Source: Ferruginibacter albus (GTDB taxonomy: Bacteria > Bacteroidota > Bacteroidia > Chitinophagales > Chitinophagaceae). From it: a DNA stretch of 64,000 bases. Numbering within the stretch: position 1 is the first letter of the stretch; every line of letters starts with the position of its first letter. The stretch spans positions 2,444,001 through 2,508,000 of the forward strand of contig NZ_CP083388.1 of the NCBI RefSeq assembly GCF_020042285.1, written 5' to 3'. The position numbers and the translations under genes were made by a program. Shown here one piece after another: positions 26,529-36,426 of the stretch. The notes under the pieces were generated by a model that was not told where the DNA came from, did not search any database, and saw nothing but the letters and a program-made list of their open reading frames with translations.

Positions 26529-27407
26529 GTGAAGCTCGCAGCTATAGATATAGGAAGTAATGCCGCTAGATTATTAATTACTGAAGTAAAGCCTGATGAA
26601 AAAGGAAACACTTCGTTTAATAAGGTAAACTTAGTGCGTGTGCCACTGCGATTAGGCTTTGATGTATTTGAAACAGGCGCTATCTCCAAGCAAAGGATCG
26701 GAATGCTATTGCAAACCATGAAAGCATACAAACACTTATTGAATGCTTATGAAGTAAAACATTTAAAAGCCTGTGCCACCAGCGCCATGCGTGATGCAAA
26801 AAATGCTGCAGACATTATCCGTAAAGTAAGATTGGAAACGGAAATAGAAATTGAAGTTATCAGCGGTGATTATGAAGCCGGCATTATTTATGAAAATCAT
26901 GTGGCTGAAAATTTAGACAAAGAACACAGCTACATGTATATTGATGTAGGCGGCGGCAGTACAGAGATCTCTTTTTTTAGCAATGGCATACTCACCTTTA
27001 AAGAATCTTTCAACATAGGTACCATACGTTTATTAAAAGGTATTGTAGATGAAAAGCAATGGGATTTTATGAAAGAAGTTGTACGTTCTATTACCAAAGG
27101 ACAAAAAGAAGTAATAGCGATCGGTAGTGGCGGGAATATCAACAAAGTATTTTCATTAAGTAAAAAGAAAGACGGAAAACCTCTTACATTAGAGCTCCTG
27201 AAAGATTATTATAAAGAGCTTGGCAACTTTAGTTTAGAAGAAAGAATAAACATATACAACCTCCGCGAAGACAGAGCCGATGTGATCTTGCCGGCATTAC
27301 AGATATTCATTAATATTATGCGCTGGGCAAATGCCAATGAAATTTATGTTCCTAAAATCGGATTAGTAGATGGATTGGTGAAACATTTGTGGGATGAGGT
27401 AAAGTAA
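26529..27407 (+). CDS. ppx: exopolyphosphatase / Ppx-GppA phosphatase
   Basis: Hydrolyses polyphosphate ends or pppGpp. It is an actin-fold ATPase: IDIGSNAARLLI at the N-terminus (phosphate 1 loop), ACATSAMRDAKNA, the phosphate 2 motif YIDVGGGSTEISFF, and GSGGNINKVFSL. The 292 residues correspond to the two-domain short form without the C-terminal HD domain. The start codon is GTG; no in-frame ATG lies nearby. Its position after ppk1 supports a polyphosphate role over pppGpp hydrolysis, though the enzyme family can do both. Confidence 0.92.
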   Translation: MKLAAIDIGSNAARLLITEVKPDEKGNTSFNKVNLVRVPLRLGFDVFETGAISKQRIGMLLQTMKAYKHLLNAYEVKHLKACATSAMRDAKNAADIIRKVRLETEIEIEVISGDYEAGIIYENHVAENLDKEHSYMYIDVGGGSTEISFFSNGILTFKESFNIGTIRLLKGIVDEKQWDFMKEVVRSITKGQKEVIAIGSGGNINKVFSLSKKKDGKPLTLELLKDYYKELGNFSLEERINIYNLREDRADVILPALQIFINIMRWANANEIYVPKIGLVDGLVKHLWDEVK

Positions 27408-27411
27408 GGTA

Positions 27412-28203
27412 TTAATAAATCTTCAATACACTTTTCATCACAGAATCTTTCTGCTGTTGGGTAAGCTTATAATTATATTTATACAAAGCCCCTTCCCAAT
27501 CACCATAATTAGCATTGGGAAAAACAATAAACTTTTTTCCAAACTCAGTAACCGAAGCATCCACATTTTGTTTACGTTCTTCTTCCGTTTTTCTATCAAA
27601 TAAAGCACTAAAGTCTGACAGGTTATCTCCCATTAACAGCACAACTTCATAATCTTTCATCACCTGCAACCTTCTTGTTTCCTTACTGGATGATGATTGT
27701 TTTAATAATAAATGTGCACTGTCTGCGTCAGGCAAACCAAATTGTTGCAGGTTTTTTAAAGTGCCGCTACGTTCTTTCTCATCCCGGTTAGTAATGTAAA
27801 AAATGTTGATCCCTTTTGAATGGATATAGTTCAGCAAATTAGCAGCTCCCGGCATTGTATCAGCGGAAGATCTGCTTGTCCAATCGTACCAATCACTTTG
27901 AGTATATTCCTTACCGCTATATGCCTGGTGTACTGCAAAAGGACTATTATTTAAAATTGTTTCATCGATATCGGTAATAATGGCTTTAGGCTTTGTACTT
28001 TGGGCTACAAATTCATCTGCACGTAAACGGGCGATATTATACGATTGCAGGCAAAGCGCCCTATATTCAGCCGCACGTTGCTGAAAAAGAGAAGTAAATA
28101 CCTTCCCGTTCAAACTAGTATTTTCAGGAGCTAATTGCCGGGTAGTTTTACAGGAACAAAACAGCACAGTAAATACTATACTAAGAAATAAGTAGCGTGT
28201 CAT
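27412..28203 (-). CDS. e(P4)-type class C acid phosphatase lipoprotein
   Basis: HAD-superfamily phosphatase anchored as a lipoprotein; relatives release phosphate from nucleoside monophosphates (5'-nucleotidase, lipoprotein e(P4) family). N-terminal lipoprotein signal ends LFCSC (Cys16 or Cys18). The HAD motif I is ITDIDETILNN with nucleophile Asp78 and acid Asp80. Later motifs are FYITNRDEKER (motif II) and LLMGDNLSDF (motif IV). The end is five bases from the convergent ppx stop. Together with ppk1 and ppx it makes a phosphate-themed group, though on the opposite strand. Confidence 0.92.
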   Translation of the reverse strand: MTRYLFLSIVFTVLFCSCKTTRQLAPENTSLNGKVFTSLFQQRAAEYRALCLQSYNIARLRADEFVAQSTKPKAIITDIDETILNNSPFAVHQAYSGKEYTQSDWYDWTSRSSADTMPGAANLLNYIHSKGINIFYITNRDEKERSGTLKNLQQFGLPDADSAHLLLKQSSSSKETRRLQVMKDYEVVLLMGDNLSDFSALFDRKTEEERKQNVDASVTEFGKKFIVFPNANYGDWEGALYKYNYKLTQQQKDSVMKSVLKIY

Positions 28204-28310
28204 AAATGTTTAAAAGATAAATGTATGCAAAGTTGGTATTCTTCTTTACATAAACCTTATACAAAGTATTATCAATTTGTTTTCTCTTCTCAATGCTAAA
28301 TGAAAGCAGC

Positions 28311-29687
28311 TTATACATTGTTTATTGGCAATTCAAAATAAAACACTGAACCCTCTCCTTCTTTACTTTCAGCCCAGATTTTACCGTTATGCAATTTTAT
28401 TATTTGTGAACATATATAAAGTCCTAATCCAAAACCGGAAATACCGACACTTTTACCCGGAGCCCTATAAAAACGGTCGAATATTTTCCCCAATTCTTCG
28501 GCAGATATTCCTAAACCAAAATCCTTAACGCTTACAATTATAGAAGGATCAGTTTTTTTGATCCCAACTAAAATCTCTTTTCCATCAGCAGAATATTTAA
28601 TAGCGTTCGATACAAAGTTCACAATTACCTGTTCAATACGATGCCTGTCTGCCAAAACAAACTGATCAACAGGCAAGGTATTTTTTACGATCATGTGCTT
28701 GTGCGTACTGATCTGCATATTATTAATACACTCGTCTACCAATTCATCAATATTAAATTGCTTGATATTAAGCTGTAATTGCCCGGATTGAATTTTTGAT
28801 ACATCCAGCAGGTCAACGATCAGATCCTGTAATTTTCTTGTTCCGCTTAACGCTTTCTGAACAAATATGCGCTTTGTTTCTTCCGTTTCAATTTCATCCA
28901 GTAATTCCAAAAATCCTTTAATGGTAGTTAAAGGTGTTTTCAATTCATGACTGGCTACACCAATAAATTCATCTTTCTTTTGATGGCTGCTGACAATCTC
29001 TTTTAATAGACTATTGAATTCAGCCGAAAGTGTAGAGATCTCATCTTTTCCCGCAACCGGCACTTGTTGTCCGTAATCCCCATTGTTGCGTATTTCTTCC
29101 ATAACATTCACCAATGATAATATAGGTTTTGAAATAGAACGTTGATTGATGTAAGCGACTATAAAAGAGAAAAGCATTCCAATTATCAGCAATAAAGCTG
29201 TCATCGTATAGTTGAGCTGTTTTATCTGCTGTAGTTCTGTAAGCTGTATTTGCAGGCATACTGTACCAAAAAGCTCTTTGTCTTTACTGATATTTCGATA
29301 GACGTATAATAAACTGTCGCCTTCAAACTGGTATGAATTAACGTATGGGGCGGGAAAATGATATGTGCTATAATCTTTTTTGGTATAGGTTGCAAATACA
29401 TTTCCACTCTTATCCAATATACTTGCATTAACCACATCTGTTTGTACTTGCTGAAAGTTTTCGAGGATCTTTGTTGCCGCTTCATTATCTAAAAACTGGA
29501 TAGCAGATACACTATTACTACCAATAACCTGCGCAATAGATTCAGCGCTTCTTACCTTTCTTTCTTTATAGCCTTTTATACTACTGATCAAAAAAGCGAC
29601 AAAACATAAGCCTAGCACCAAAAGACAGGTAAACATCTGTATCCCGATCAATTTACTTTTTATAGATAATCCTCTTATGCTAAACAT
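28311..29687 (-). CDS. sensor histidine kinase with CHASE8-like periplasmic sensor and HAMP
   Basis: A 458-residue inner-membrane kinase. TM1 is at about 15-37. A roughly 115-residue periplasmic domain follows, beginning ERKVRSAESIAQVIGSNSVSAIQF and resembling CHASE8, the sensor of YfiN-type proteins. TM2 is at about 160-180, then HAMP, then HisKA with phosphoacceptor His247 in ASHELKTPL. The HATPase domain has NFVSNAIKYS, DFGLGIS and GFGLGLYI. It is the last gene of a three-gene operon after a TonB-dependent receptor and a YfiR-like gene, suggesting the YfiR protein controls it. No response regulator lies in the operon. Confidence 0.9.
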   Translation of the reverse strand: MFSIRGLSIKSKLIGIQMFTCLLVLGLCFVAFLISSIKGYKERKVRSAESIAQVIGSNSVSAIQFLDNEAATKILENFQQVQTDVVNASILDKSGNVFATYTKKDYSTYHFPAPYVNSYQFEGDSLLYVYRNISKDKELFGTVCLQIQLTELQQIKQLNYTMTALLLIIGMLFSFIVAYINQRSISKPILSLVNVMEEIRNNGDYGQQVPVAGKDEISTLSAEFNSLLKEIVSSHQKKDEFIGVASHELKTPLTTIKGFLELLDEIETEETKRIFVQKALSGTRKLQDLIVDLLDVSKIQSGQLQLNIKQFNIDELVDECINNMQISTHKHMIVKNTLPVDQFVLADRHRIEQVIVNFVSNAIKYSADGKEILVGIKKTDPSIIVSVKDFGLGISAEELGKIFDRFYRAPGKSVGISGFGLGLYICSQIIKLHNGKIWAESKEGEGSVFYFELPINNV

Positions 29688-29706
29688 ATATTCGATCTGC
29701 TCTTAT

Positions 29707-30249
29707 CTAATTATTAATTACAAAAGCGGCATGCTGCAATAATTGCGAGCTTATTTTAATACCTGCCTGTGACGCTGCTTTTAAATTTATTTCAAACTTC
29801 AATTTATTATCTCCGATAAAAAAGTTGATGTGCGCACCTTTTGTACAAGCGTCTTTTTGTTCCGTTACAATAAGCACCGGTCTATTGCCAAGCTTTGAAG
29901 TAACTGCACTAATATCTGTCCCAAAACCTTTTGAAATAAACAAAATCTGGCAATCACTTATATCATTAATATTCTGGGCTACTTTGATAGATACAATTTT
30001 GTTTTTTATTTTTTTAGCCTTTGCTATTTCATTTAAGGACGGTGTAATTGCCGATTCGCCCAATACTGTTATTACGAAATTGTCGGAAGATGTTATTTCC
30101 GGCCAATCGATATAATCTGCAAAGCGATACAAAAAAGCGGCCTTCAATGCATATTCCTGTTCGGGATCCGGCACAAAAGATGAAAAAGAAGATGCCATAA
30201 GCATTACCATGCTCATAGTAAAAACGGTTATAATTCTCTTCGCTATCAT
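29707..30249 (-). CDS. YfiR-family (DUF4154) periplasmic protein
   Basis: A 180-residue exported protein with an N-terminal signal or anchor segment (about residues 5-25). It has family motifs EYALKAAFLYRFADYIDWP, FVITVLGE, QILFISKGFG, GNRPVLIVTE, INFFIGDNKLKFEIN and the C-terminal SSQLLQHAAFV. In Pseudomonas, YfiR binds the periplasmic CHASE8 domain of the diguanylate cyclase YfiN and represses it. Here the adjacent gene, 19 bases downstream, is a CHASE8-like histidine kinase. The TonB-dependent receptor lies seven bases upstream, so the three are co-transcribed. Control of the kinase by this protein is inference. Confidence 0.9.
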   Translation of the reverse strand: MIAKRIITVFTMSMVMLMASSFSSFVPDPEQEYALKAAFLYRFADYIDWPEITSSDNFVITVLGESAITPSLNEIAKAKKIKNKIVSIKVAQNINDISDCQILFISKGFGTDISAVTSKLGNRPVLIVTEQKDACTKGAHINFFIGDNKLKFEINLKAASQAGIKISSQLLQHAAFVINN

Positions 30250-30256
30250 CTATATC

Positions 30257-32377
30257 TTAATTATTTAAGTCAATGCTTATTTTAAATAAAGCTGTTCTTC
30301 CCGGCTGCTCCAATACTGTTGAATACACCAGCCCATCGGCAGTTCTAAAACCCGGATCTAACCAATGAGCGTCAAATATATTTTTGATATTTAAACTTGC
30401 TGTTACCCTGTTATCAAACATTTTTTTTGTGGTGATCTCACAATTGGTAAGTGCATAACCTGCAACGGGTCCGTAAGGATCAGTAAACGGAGTTGGTCTT
30501 TCACCGACCATGTTCTCTGTAATACAAAATGTAAACAGATCATTTACATGGACAGTTACCCCTGCATTTCCTTTTATTTTTGGAATGGCAGAAACATTAC
30601 GCACCAATCCCGTTATCAAATTTTCGCCACGTGTATCACTGTAAGTAAAATTGGCAAAGGCAGATGCATTTTTAGATATCACCCAATCAACAACTCCTTC
30701 TATTCCATTTACCCGTAGCTTGCCCGGATTTTTATTGGCATTAAAGCCTGATAAATTGCTTAACACAATTACATCCGTTAATTCGTTGCGGTAAAAATTT
30801 AATTGAGCTCTTACATTTTTAGAGAAGGAATAAATGATATTCACTTCATGCGTTTTTATTTTTTCTGTTTTTAAAGAAAAATCAGGAGGAGCCTGGTGTA
30901 TCTCAAGGTTGGTAGGCGCCCTGAACGCCATTCCAAATTGATACTTTAATGTAAGCTTATCATTCGGCTGATTCACAACGACAGCTCTTGGACTTGTCAT
31001 GCTTCCAAAATAGCTGTTATAATCATATCGAACTCCCCAGGTAAAATTTGTTTTGCCCAGGAGGTTTGTATTTAAGATATATTGAAGATAGCTTCCGATA
31101 TTATTACGTATATCATATTGTCTTGGCAGGTAGGTTGTATGCAGATTAGTCAAAGTATCTTTTCCATCTAAAAAATAAATAGTAGAATCAAAGGTTGATT
31201 GCCTGCTGCCTTGCTCTACATTATCTTGTCTTGCTTCAACGCCTGCAGAAAATTTATGCATTTCAGACAACATATAATTTGCAGACAATTCTCCGGATAC
31301 ACTATTAGAATACGTTGCAATGTTGGCACGTATAAGTTTATTTCCGTCTGCTGTTACATAAACATACGAATCATCTGCTGTACCTGTTTCTCTATACGAA
31401 ACACGACTTAAGATATCCCATTTTTCGTTCGGCTTATATTCATTTTGCAGAAAGATCGTTTGCAGATAAGACTCATCCAATCCCGGTTTTTCCCCACGTA
31501 TTGAACTAGTCAAAAGCCCTACTACCCCTGAGTTTCCATATCCCTGTGAAGGCAGCCTTAAATAGACAGTAGGACTATTGGAATAAGTGCCCCAACCCAT
31601 TGGCGTATTATACGTACGATAACCCAATGTTGTTACAGACTTTTCCGCATTGTAACTGATAGTACCATTAAATGAATAGCCGTTGTCAACAAAAGAGGCG
31701 GCATAATTCGGATCCCTGTTTGTAAATTTTGGGCCATCTGTATTATACAACGTTCCGGCAAAAGCAAATTCAAACTTCTTTTCTTTTAGTCCAACGCTTA
31801 GTTTCTCAAAAGAAGTATTAAACGTTCCATATCCTTTTTCCGCATGCAATCCATTTATATCCTGTCCTTTTTTACTGATCATATTAATTACACCGCCAAA
31901 GGCATTGGCCCCATACAAGGCAGATGCCGGCCCCCATATGATCTCAATATGATCAATATTGTGTAAACTATATACCGGACCGGCCATATCATTCGTTCCT
32001 AAAATATTATTTTCAACTATTCCATCGATCATCAGTAAAGCACGCAGGTTTTCAGCTCCGTACATTCCTCTAAAATAAAAAAGCGTGGGTGCATAACCGT
32101 TAACATGTATCATGTCTATGCCGGGCACATCACGTAATGCATCTTCCAATTGCTCATATCCTCTTTCAGCAATTTGTTGTGCAGTTATTACAGTTATCGT
32201 TGATGGCGCTTCTGCTACTGTTTGCAGATAACCTGAAGCAGTCACCACTTGCGTATTCAGTAATTCATCCAGAGAAAGATCAGACAAAGACGAAGCATCT
32301 TTACCAGTATCTTTTTGCGCCCGAACAACAAAAAAGAAAAAGAGAAATAGTACAAGCAAAAAAGATCTCATTTTCAT
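30257..32377 (-). CDS. TonB-dependent outer-membrane receptor
   Basis: A 706-residue receptor with a signal peptide ending VVRAQ (cleavage before Gln). It has a short N-terminal segment SLSDLSLDELLNTQVVTAS, a plug domain (RDVPGIDM, YFRGMYG, IIWGPASALYGANAFGGVINMISKKG) and a 22-strand-type barrel ending in TALFKISIDLNN. There is no carboxypeptidase-like N-terminal domain and no SusD partner, so it is not a glycan SusC. Ligand unknown. It leads an operon with the YfiR-like and histidine-kinase genes, suggesting that uptake or binding of a ligand is linked to signalling. Confidence 0.92.
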   Translation of the reverse strand: MKMRSFLLVLFLFFFFVVRAQKDTGKDASSLSDLSLDELLNTQVVTASGYLQTVAEAPSTITVITAQQIAERGYEQLEDALRDVPGIDMIHVNGYAPTLFYFRGMYGAENLRALLMIDGIVENNILGTNDMAGPVYSLHNIDHIEIIWGPASALYGANAFGGVINMISKKGQDINGLHAEKGYGTFNTSFEKLSVGLKEKKFEFAFAGTLYNTDGPKFTNRDPNYAASFVDNGYSFNGTISYNAEKSVTTLGYRTYNTPMGWGTYSNSPTVYLRLPSQGYGNSGVVGLLTSSIRGEKPGLDESYLQTIFLQNEYKPNEKWDILSRVSYRETGTADDSYVYVTADGNKLIRANIATYSNSVSGELSANYMLSEMHKFSAGVEARQDNVEQGSRQSTFDSTIYFLDGKDTLTNLHTTYLPRQYDIRNNIGSYLQYILNTNLLGKTNFTWGVRYDYNSYFGSMTSPRAVVVNQPNDKLTLKYQFGMAFRAPTNLEIHQAPPDFSLKTEKIKTHEVNIIYSFSKNVRAQLNFYRNELTDVIVLSNLSGFNANKNPGKLRVNGIEGVVDWVISKNASAFANFTYSDTRGENLITGLVRNVSAIPKIKGNAGVTVHVNDLFTFCITENMVGERPTPFTDPYGPVAGYALTNCEITTKKMFDNRVTASLNIKNIFDAHWLDPGFRTADGLVYSTVLEQPGRTALFKISIDLNN

Positions 32378-32605
32378 ATTGTATAATTTGATAGTGTGTA
32401 AAAAAGCAATACTGTAAGCTATATAAAAAATTGAAGTATTTATTTTTTTAACGTACTTAAATACGCTTTGATCAAAAATTGTGGAAATAATTCTACACCC
32501 TTTAAGTGCATAATAATTATGCCATACTTTTATTCTATTGCATATTTATTAGCTTGTTATTACTCACAATTATTTCGTTATTTTTAATTAGCAATACCAA
32601 GTTGA

Positions 32606-34795
32606 ATGTCAATAGCAGAAAAAATTAAAATACCGGATGAAGAGTTGCAAACCATATTAAACTCAGCAGGCATTGCTACATTTAATTGCCATTTTCCTAC
32701 TGACACTTTCATTGTTTCCGAAAGATATATGGAGATGTTCGACTTTGATAAAGGCAGCAAACCCTCTATCCACGATATTCCTGCCAGGATACACCCCGAT
32801 GACCTGGATTACAGGAATGAGATAATCAAAGTAGCTTTTATTACCGGTACTATCAATTATGAAGTTCGAATTGTTCATCGCGACAGATCTATCCATTGGG
32901 TGCGTGTAAACGGCTCTATCACATTTGATGAAAACAAGCAACCAATATCATCTATCGGAATCGTTACAGATGTTACCAAAGAAAAAAACATTCTGCAGTC
33001 GCTCGAAGAAAAAGAACTACGACTTCGTTTAGCTATGGACGTTAGTAAGCTCGGCATCTGGGATCTTGACTTTACAACAGACGACATCATTTATTCAGAA
33101 AAAGTAGCAGAAATATTGGGACACCCTCCTTCTGCGATCTTAACACATCAGCAAATGGTAGATCAGATCTATCCTGATGATAAAAAAATTGTGGAAGATG
33201 CATTAGCAGCTGCAAAGCAAAATGGCATCTACGTGTACAACGCCCGCTTTATTCGTCCTGACAATTCAGTAATATGGGCACATATGAAAGGAAAGGTTAT
33301 TTTTAACGAAGGCGTGCCCATCCGTGTATATGGAACAATGACAGACATAACCGAAAACAGGATCATTGATGAAATGAAAACAACACTGGCTGCTATAGTT
33401 GCTTCATCGGAAGATGCGATCGTAAGCAAGCGATTAGACGGCATTGTTACCAGTTGGAATAATTCTGCAGAAAGAATTTTTGGTTATACGCCGGAAGAAA
33501 TGATAGGACAACATATTTCCAAGATCATCCCCCCCGACCGCCTGAATGAAGAAACAACAATAATTGAAACATTAAAGAAAGGATTAAGAGTAGAACATTT
33601 TGAAACAAAACGATTGACAAAAGATGGCAGGCTGCTGGATGTTTCCTTAGCAATATCTCCTCTTAAAAATTCCAATGGCATGATCATAGGTGCTTCTAAA
33701 GTAGCCAGGGATATTACTGAACAGAAAAAAATCATAAGAGACCTGCAGGAAAGTGAAGCAAAATTTCGTTTGTTGGCAGACTCGATGCCACAAAAAATAT
33801 GGACAAGCGATATTAAAGGAAACCTGAATTATTTTAATAAAGCTGTGTATGATGAGTCGGGATTACAATATGAAGACATCTATAATTACGGGTGGATGGA
33901 TGTTGTACACCCGGATGACAAAGAAGAGAATATCAGGCGATGGAAACACTCCATTGATACAGGTGAAGATTTTATCCTGGAACATCGATTACGTGGTTAT
34001 ACCGGTGAATATCGCTGGCAATTAAGCAGAGCCATTCCGCAAAAAGATTGCAATGGCAATATACAAATGTGGGTAGGTACCAGTACAGACATACACCAGA
34101 TAAAAGAATCTGAAGAACAGAAAGATTTTTTTATCAGCATTGCAAGTCATGAATTAAAAACGCCTGTTACATCTATAAAAGGTTATGTGCAGATATTATT
34201 AAGCATTTATGCAAAAAAGGAAGATACCTTTCTTAATAATGCTTTGCTTACCATTGACAAGCAGATCATAACACTTACCACTCTTATCGGCGATCTGTTG
34301 GATATGTCTAAAATAAAAACAGGCGCTCTTGAATTAGAAAAACAACAATTTGATATAAATACATTGGTGGAAGAAACAGTTAAAGAAATAAGGTATGCTA
34401 CACCGGCTCATTCTATCAACATTACAAAACCGGGCAACAACATAGAAGTGTTTGCTGATAAAAGAAGAATTTCGCAAGCACTCATTAATTTTCTTACCAA
34501 TGCTGTAAAATATTCGCCGAACAACCACCAGGTGGATGTAACGGTTACGGCGAATAACAAGGAAGTGCATGTTTCTGTACGTGATTATGGTATTGGGATA
34601 GATAGGCAGGAACACGAAAAGATCTTTGAGCGTTTTTATCGTGTGGAAGGAAAAGATGAAAAAACATACCCTGGTTTTGGCATCGGCTTATTCATTGCAT
34701 CAGAAATCATAAAAAAACACAGCGGGAAAATAATGGTTACAAGTGAAAAAGGAAAAGGTTCTACTTTTAGCTTTATTATTCCAACACACAATTAA
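32606..34795 (+). CDS. multi-PAS sensor histidine kinase, soluble
   Basis: A 729-residue kinase with no membrane segment. Four PAS domains are apparent, roughly at 10-125, 135-255, 263-380 and 386-505, with PAC-type ends such as GIVTDVTKEK, GTMTDITENR, KVARDITEQKK and GTSTDIHQIKE. HisKA has His515 in ASHELKTPV; the HATPase domain has NFLTNAVKYSP, DYGIGID and GFGIGLFI. It probably senses a cytoplasmic cue such as redox state, oxygen or small ligands. The stand-alone receiver begins four bases later and is the likely phosphorylation partner. It is divergent from the receptor operon, with a 228-base AT-rich spacer. Confidence 0.93.
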   Translation: MSIAEKIKIPDEELQTILNSAGIATFNCHFPTDTFIVSERYMEMFDFDKGSKPSIHDIPARIHPDDLDYRNEIIKVAFITGTINYEVRIVHRDRSIHWVRVNGSITFDENKQPISSIGIVTDVTKEKNILQSLEEKELRLRLAMDVSKLGIWDLDFTTDDIIYSEKVAEILGHPPSAILTHQQMVDQIYPDDKKIVEDALAAAKQNGIYVYNARFIRPDNSVIWAHMKGKVIFNEGVPIRVYGTMTDITENRIIDEMKTTLAAIVASSEDAIVSKRLDGIVTSWNNSAERIFGYTPEEMIGQHISKIIPPDRLNEETTIIETLKKGLRVEHFETKRLTKDGRLLDVSLAISPLKNSNGMIIGASKVARDITEQKKIIRDLQESEAKFRLLADSMPQKIWTSDIKGNLNYFNKAVYDESGLQYEDIYNYGWMDVVHPDDKEENIRRWKHSIDTGEDFILEHRLRGYTGEYRWQLSRAIPQKDCNGNIQMWVGTSTDIHQIKESEEQKDFFISIASHELKTPVTSIKGYVQILLSIYAKKEDTFLNNALLTIDKQIITLTTLIGDLLDMSKIKTGALELEKQQFDINTLVEETVKEIRYATPAHSINITKPGNNIEVFADKRRISQALINFLTNAVKYSPNNHQVDVTVTANNKEVHVSVRDYGIGIDRQEHEKIFERFYRVEGKDEKTYPGFGIGLFIASEIIKKHSGKIMVTSEKGKGSTFSFIIPTHN

Positions 34796-34798
34796 ACT

Positions 34799-35173
34799 AT
34801 GAGCGCTAAAAAAGAAAGGCTATTGATCCTGGACGACAATGAAGATATTTTAACGATGTTGAAAACCATGTTGGATTATAACGGGTACGAAGTATTTATT
34901 AAAAAGAGTGCAGACAACATCAAAAACCATATAAAAGAAATAGCGCCCAAAACTATTTTAATGGATAAGCTTTTGTCTGGTATTGATGGTTGCGATATTT
35001 GTAAGAATATTAAAGAAGATACACAAATAGCATCTATTCCCATCATCATGATCTCTGCATTGCCGAATGCAAAAGAAGTTTGCATGGTAGCCGGTGCTGA
35101 GTACTTTATTAGCAAACCATTTGAGATGAAACATCTTTTACAAATTGTAGCAGATGCAATTTCCAGGAATTAA
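34799..35173 (+). CDS. single-domain response regulator
   Basis: A 124-residue receiver without output domain. The acidic pocket is LDDNED, phosphoacceptor Asp56 is in ILMDKLLSG, the switch Ser is in MISAL and the conserved Lys in SKPFE. It begins four bases after the multi-PAS kinase and is presumably co-translated. It resembles the second lone receiver at 45323: both have D-K-x-L after the Asp, then DICK, IP and SA at the same spacing. It may relay phosphate to another protein or act by protein contact. Confidence 0.92.
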   Translation: MSAKKERLLILDDNEDILTMLKTMLDYNGYEVFIKKSADNIKNHIKEIAPKTILMDKLLSGIDGCDICKNIKEDTQIASIPIIMISALPNAKEVCMVAGAEYFISKPFEMKHLLQIVADAISRN

Positions 35174-35280
35174 TTTCTGTGTAACAAAATCTACAGGTTT
35201 TTATAATTTCAAACTTTTTTCTTCTACAAATTCGTTGGCGCAGTTTTAGTTTATACCCAGTTATATTCTAAACTATTTTT

Positions 35281-36138
35281 ATGGAAGCGCAAACACGAAC
35301 AATGCCGCCGCAAAAGCAACAACTACCCGGTTCTGAAAAGAAAATGGATCCGAAGCCCGTAACAGATGATCCTGATTATAAACCAACCGGAATGTTGAAA
35401 GGAAAAATTGCATTGATCACCGGCGGAGACAGCGGCATTGGTAAAGCGGTTGCTGTTTTATTTGCAAAAGAAGGTGCAAAGATCATCATCTCCTATTTAA
35501 ATGAACACGAAGATGCAGATGATACAAAGAAACTAATTGAACATTATGGCGGCGATGCAATATTGGTACCAGGCGATATAGCAGAACCTGCATTTTGTAA
35601 AAGGTTGGTAGAAGCGGCAGTGAAAGAATTTGGAAGGATAGATATCTTAATTAATAATGCAGCGGAACAGCATGACGCTAAAACATTGGAAGAAATAAAA
35701 CCCGATCATTTGGAAAGAACGTTTCGGGTAAATATTCTTGCTATGTTTTACATAACAAAAGCAGCGCTACCCTATATGCAAAAAGGAAGCTTAATAATAA
35801 ATACTGCTTCTGTAACAGCCTACAAAGGAAGTCCTGAACTATTGGATTATTCTGCTACTAAAGGCGCTGTAGTAGCTTTCACAAGAAGTCTTTCCATAAA
35901 CCTGGAGAAAAAAGATATACGTGTAAATGCTGTTGCGCCGGGCCCGATCTGGACACCGTTGATACCGGCATCTTTCGATGCGGAAAAAACAGCAAAGCAT
36001 GGTGCCGATGTTCCTAAAAAGCGCCTGGGGCAACCAATTGAAGTAGCACCTTCTTATCTTTTTTTAGCAAGCGAAGCAGCTACTTATATGAGCGGGCAAG
36101 TGTTGCATCCTAATGGCGGAACTGTTGTAAACGGATAA
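35281..36138 (+). CDS. SDR oxidoreductase, general stress protein 39-like
   Basis: A 285-residue NAD(P)-dependent short-chain dehydrogenase with a roughly 40-residue hydrophilic N-terminal extension (KMDPKPVTDDPDYKPTG) typical of the YhdG/GSP39 group. Cofactor motif TGGDSGIGKAV, NNAAEQ, catalytic Ser in NTASVTAYKG and YSATKGAVV with Tyr and Lys; the end is PNGGTVVNG. The substrate is not known. Homologues are stress-induced in Bacillus, and the neighbours (YtxH, DUF4142, topoisomerase IB) fit a stress-related setting. Confidence 0.9.
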   Translation: MEAQTRTMPPQKQQLPGSEKKMDPKPVTDDPDYKPTGMLKGKIALITGGDSGIGKAVAVLFAKEGAKIIISYLNEHEDADDTKKLIEHYGGDAILVPGDIAEPAFCKRLVEAAVKEFGRIDILINNAAEQHDAKTLEEIKPDHLERTFRVNILAMFYITKAALPYMQKGSLIINTASVTAYKGSPELLDYSATKGAVVAFTRSLSINLEKKDIRVNAVAPGPIWTPLIPASFDAEKTAKHGADVPKKRLGQPIEVAPSYLFLASEAATYMSGQVLHPNGGTVVNG

Positions 36139-36158
36139 ACATAATTTAAACATACATC

Positions 36159-36398
36159 ATGAAACAACTTATTTCTTTACTGACTATAATTTTACTTTTT
36201 TCATCCTGCATCGCAACCGGTAATTATGGCTATATGCATCCTGCATATATTGCGCCGGGTGTAGGCTTGGGAACCATTGTCGCCGTTGTTATTTCCTGGA
36301 GCCGTAATAAGTCTATTTTGTGGGCGATCATTCACGGCATATTGGGATGGCTGTATGTTATTTATGCACTATTGACAAGCAATGGTAAAAAATTATAA
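36159..36398 (+). CDS. small membrane lipoprotein-like protein
   Basis: 79 residues. An N-terminal signal ends FSSC (Cys17), followed by two hydrophobic segments (about 34-50 and 55-72). It is similar in character to small Bacteroidota membrane proteins of unknown function. It starts 20 bases after the SDR gene and may be co-transcribed. No motif supports a function. Confidence 0.6.
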   Translation: MKQLISLLTIILLFSSCIATGNYGYMHPAYIAPGVGLGTIVAVVISWSRNKSILWAIIHGILGWLYVIYALLTSNGKKL

Positions 36399-36426
36399 CT
36401 TCTTATTTAAACTGTTAAATGAGAAT

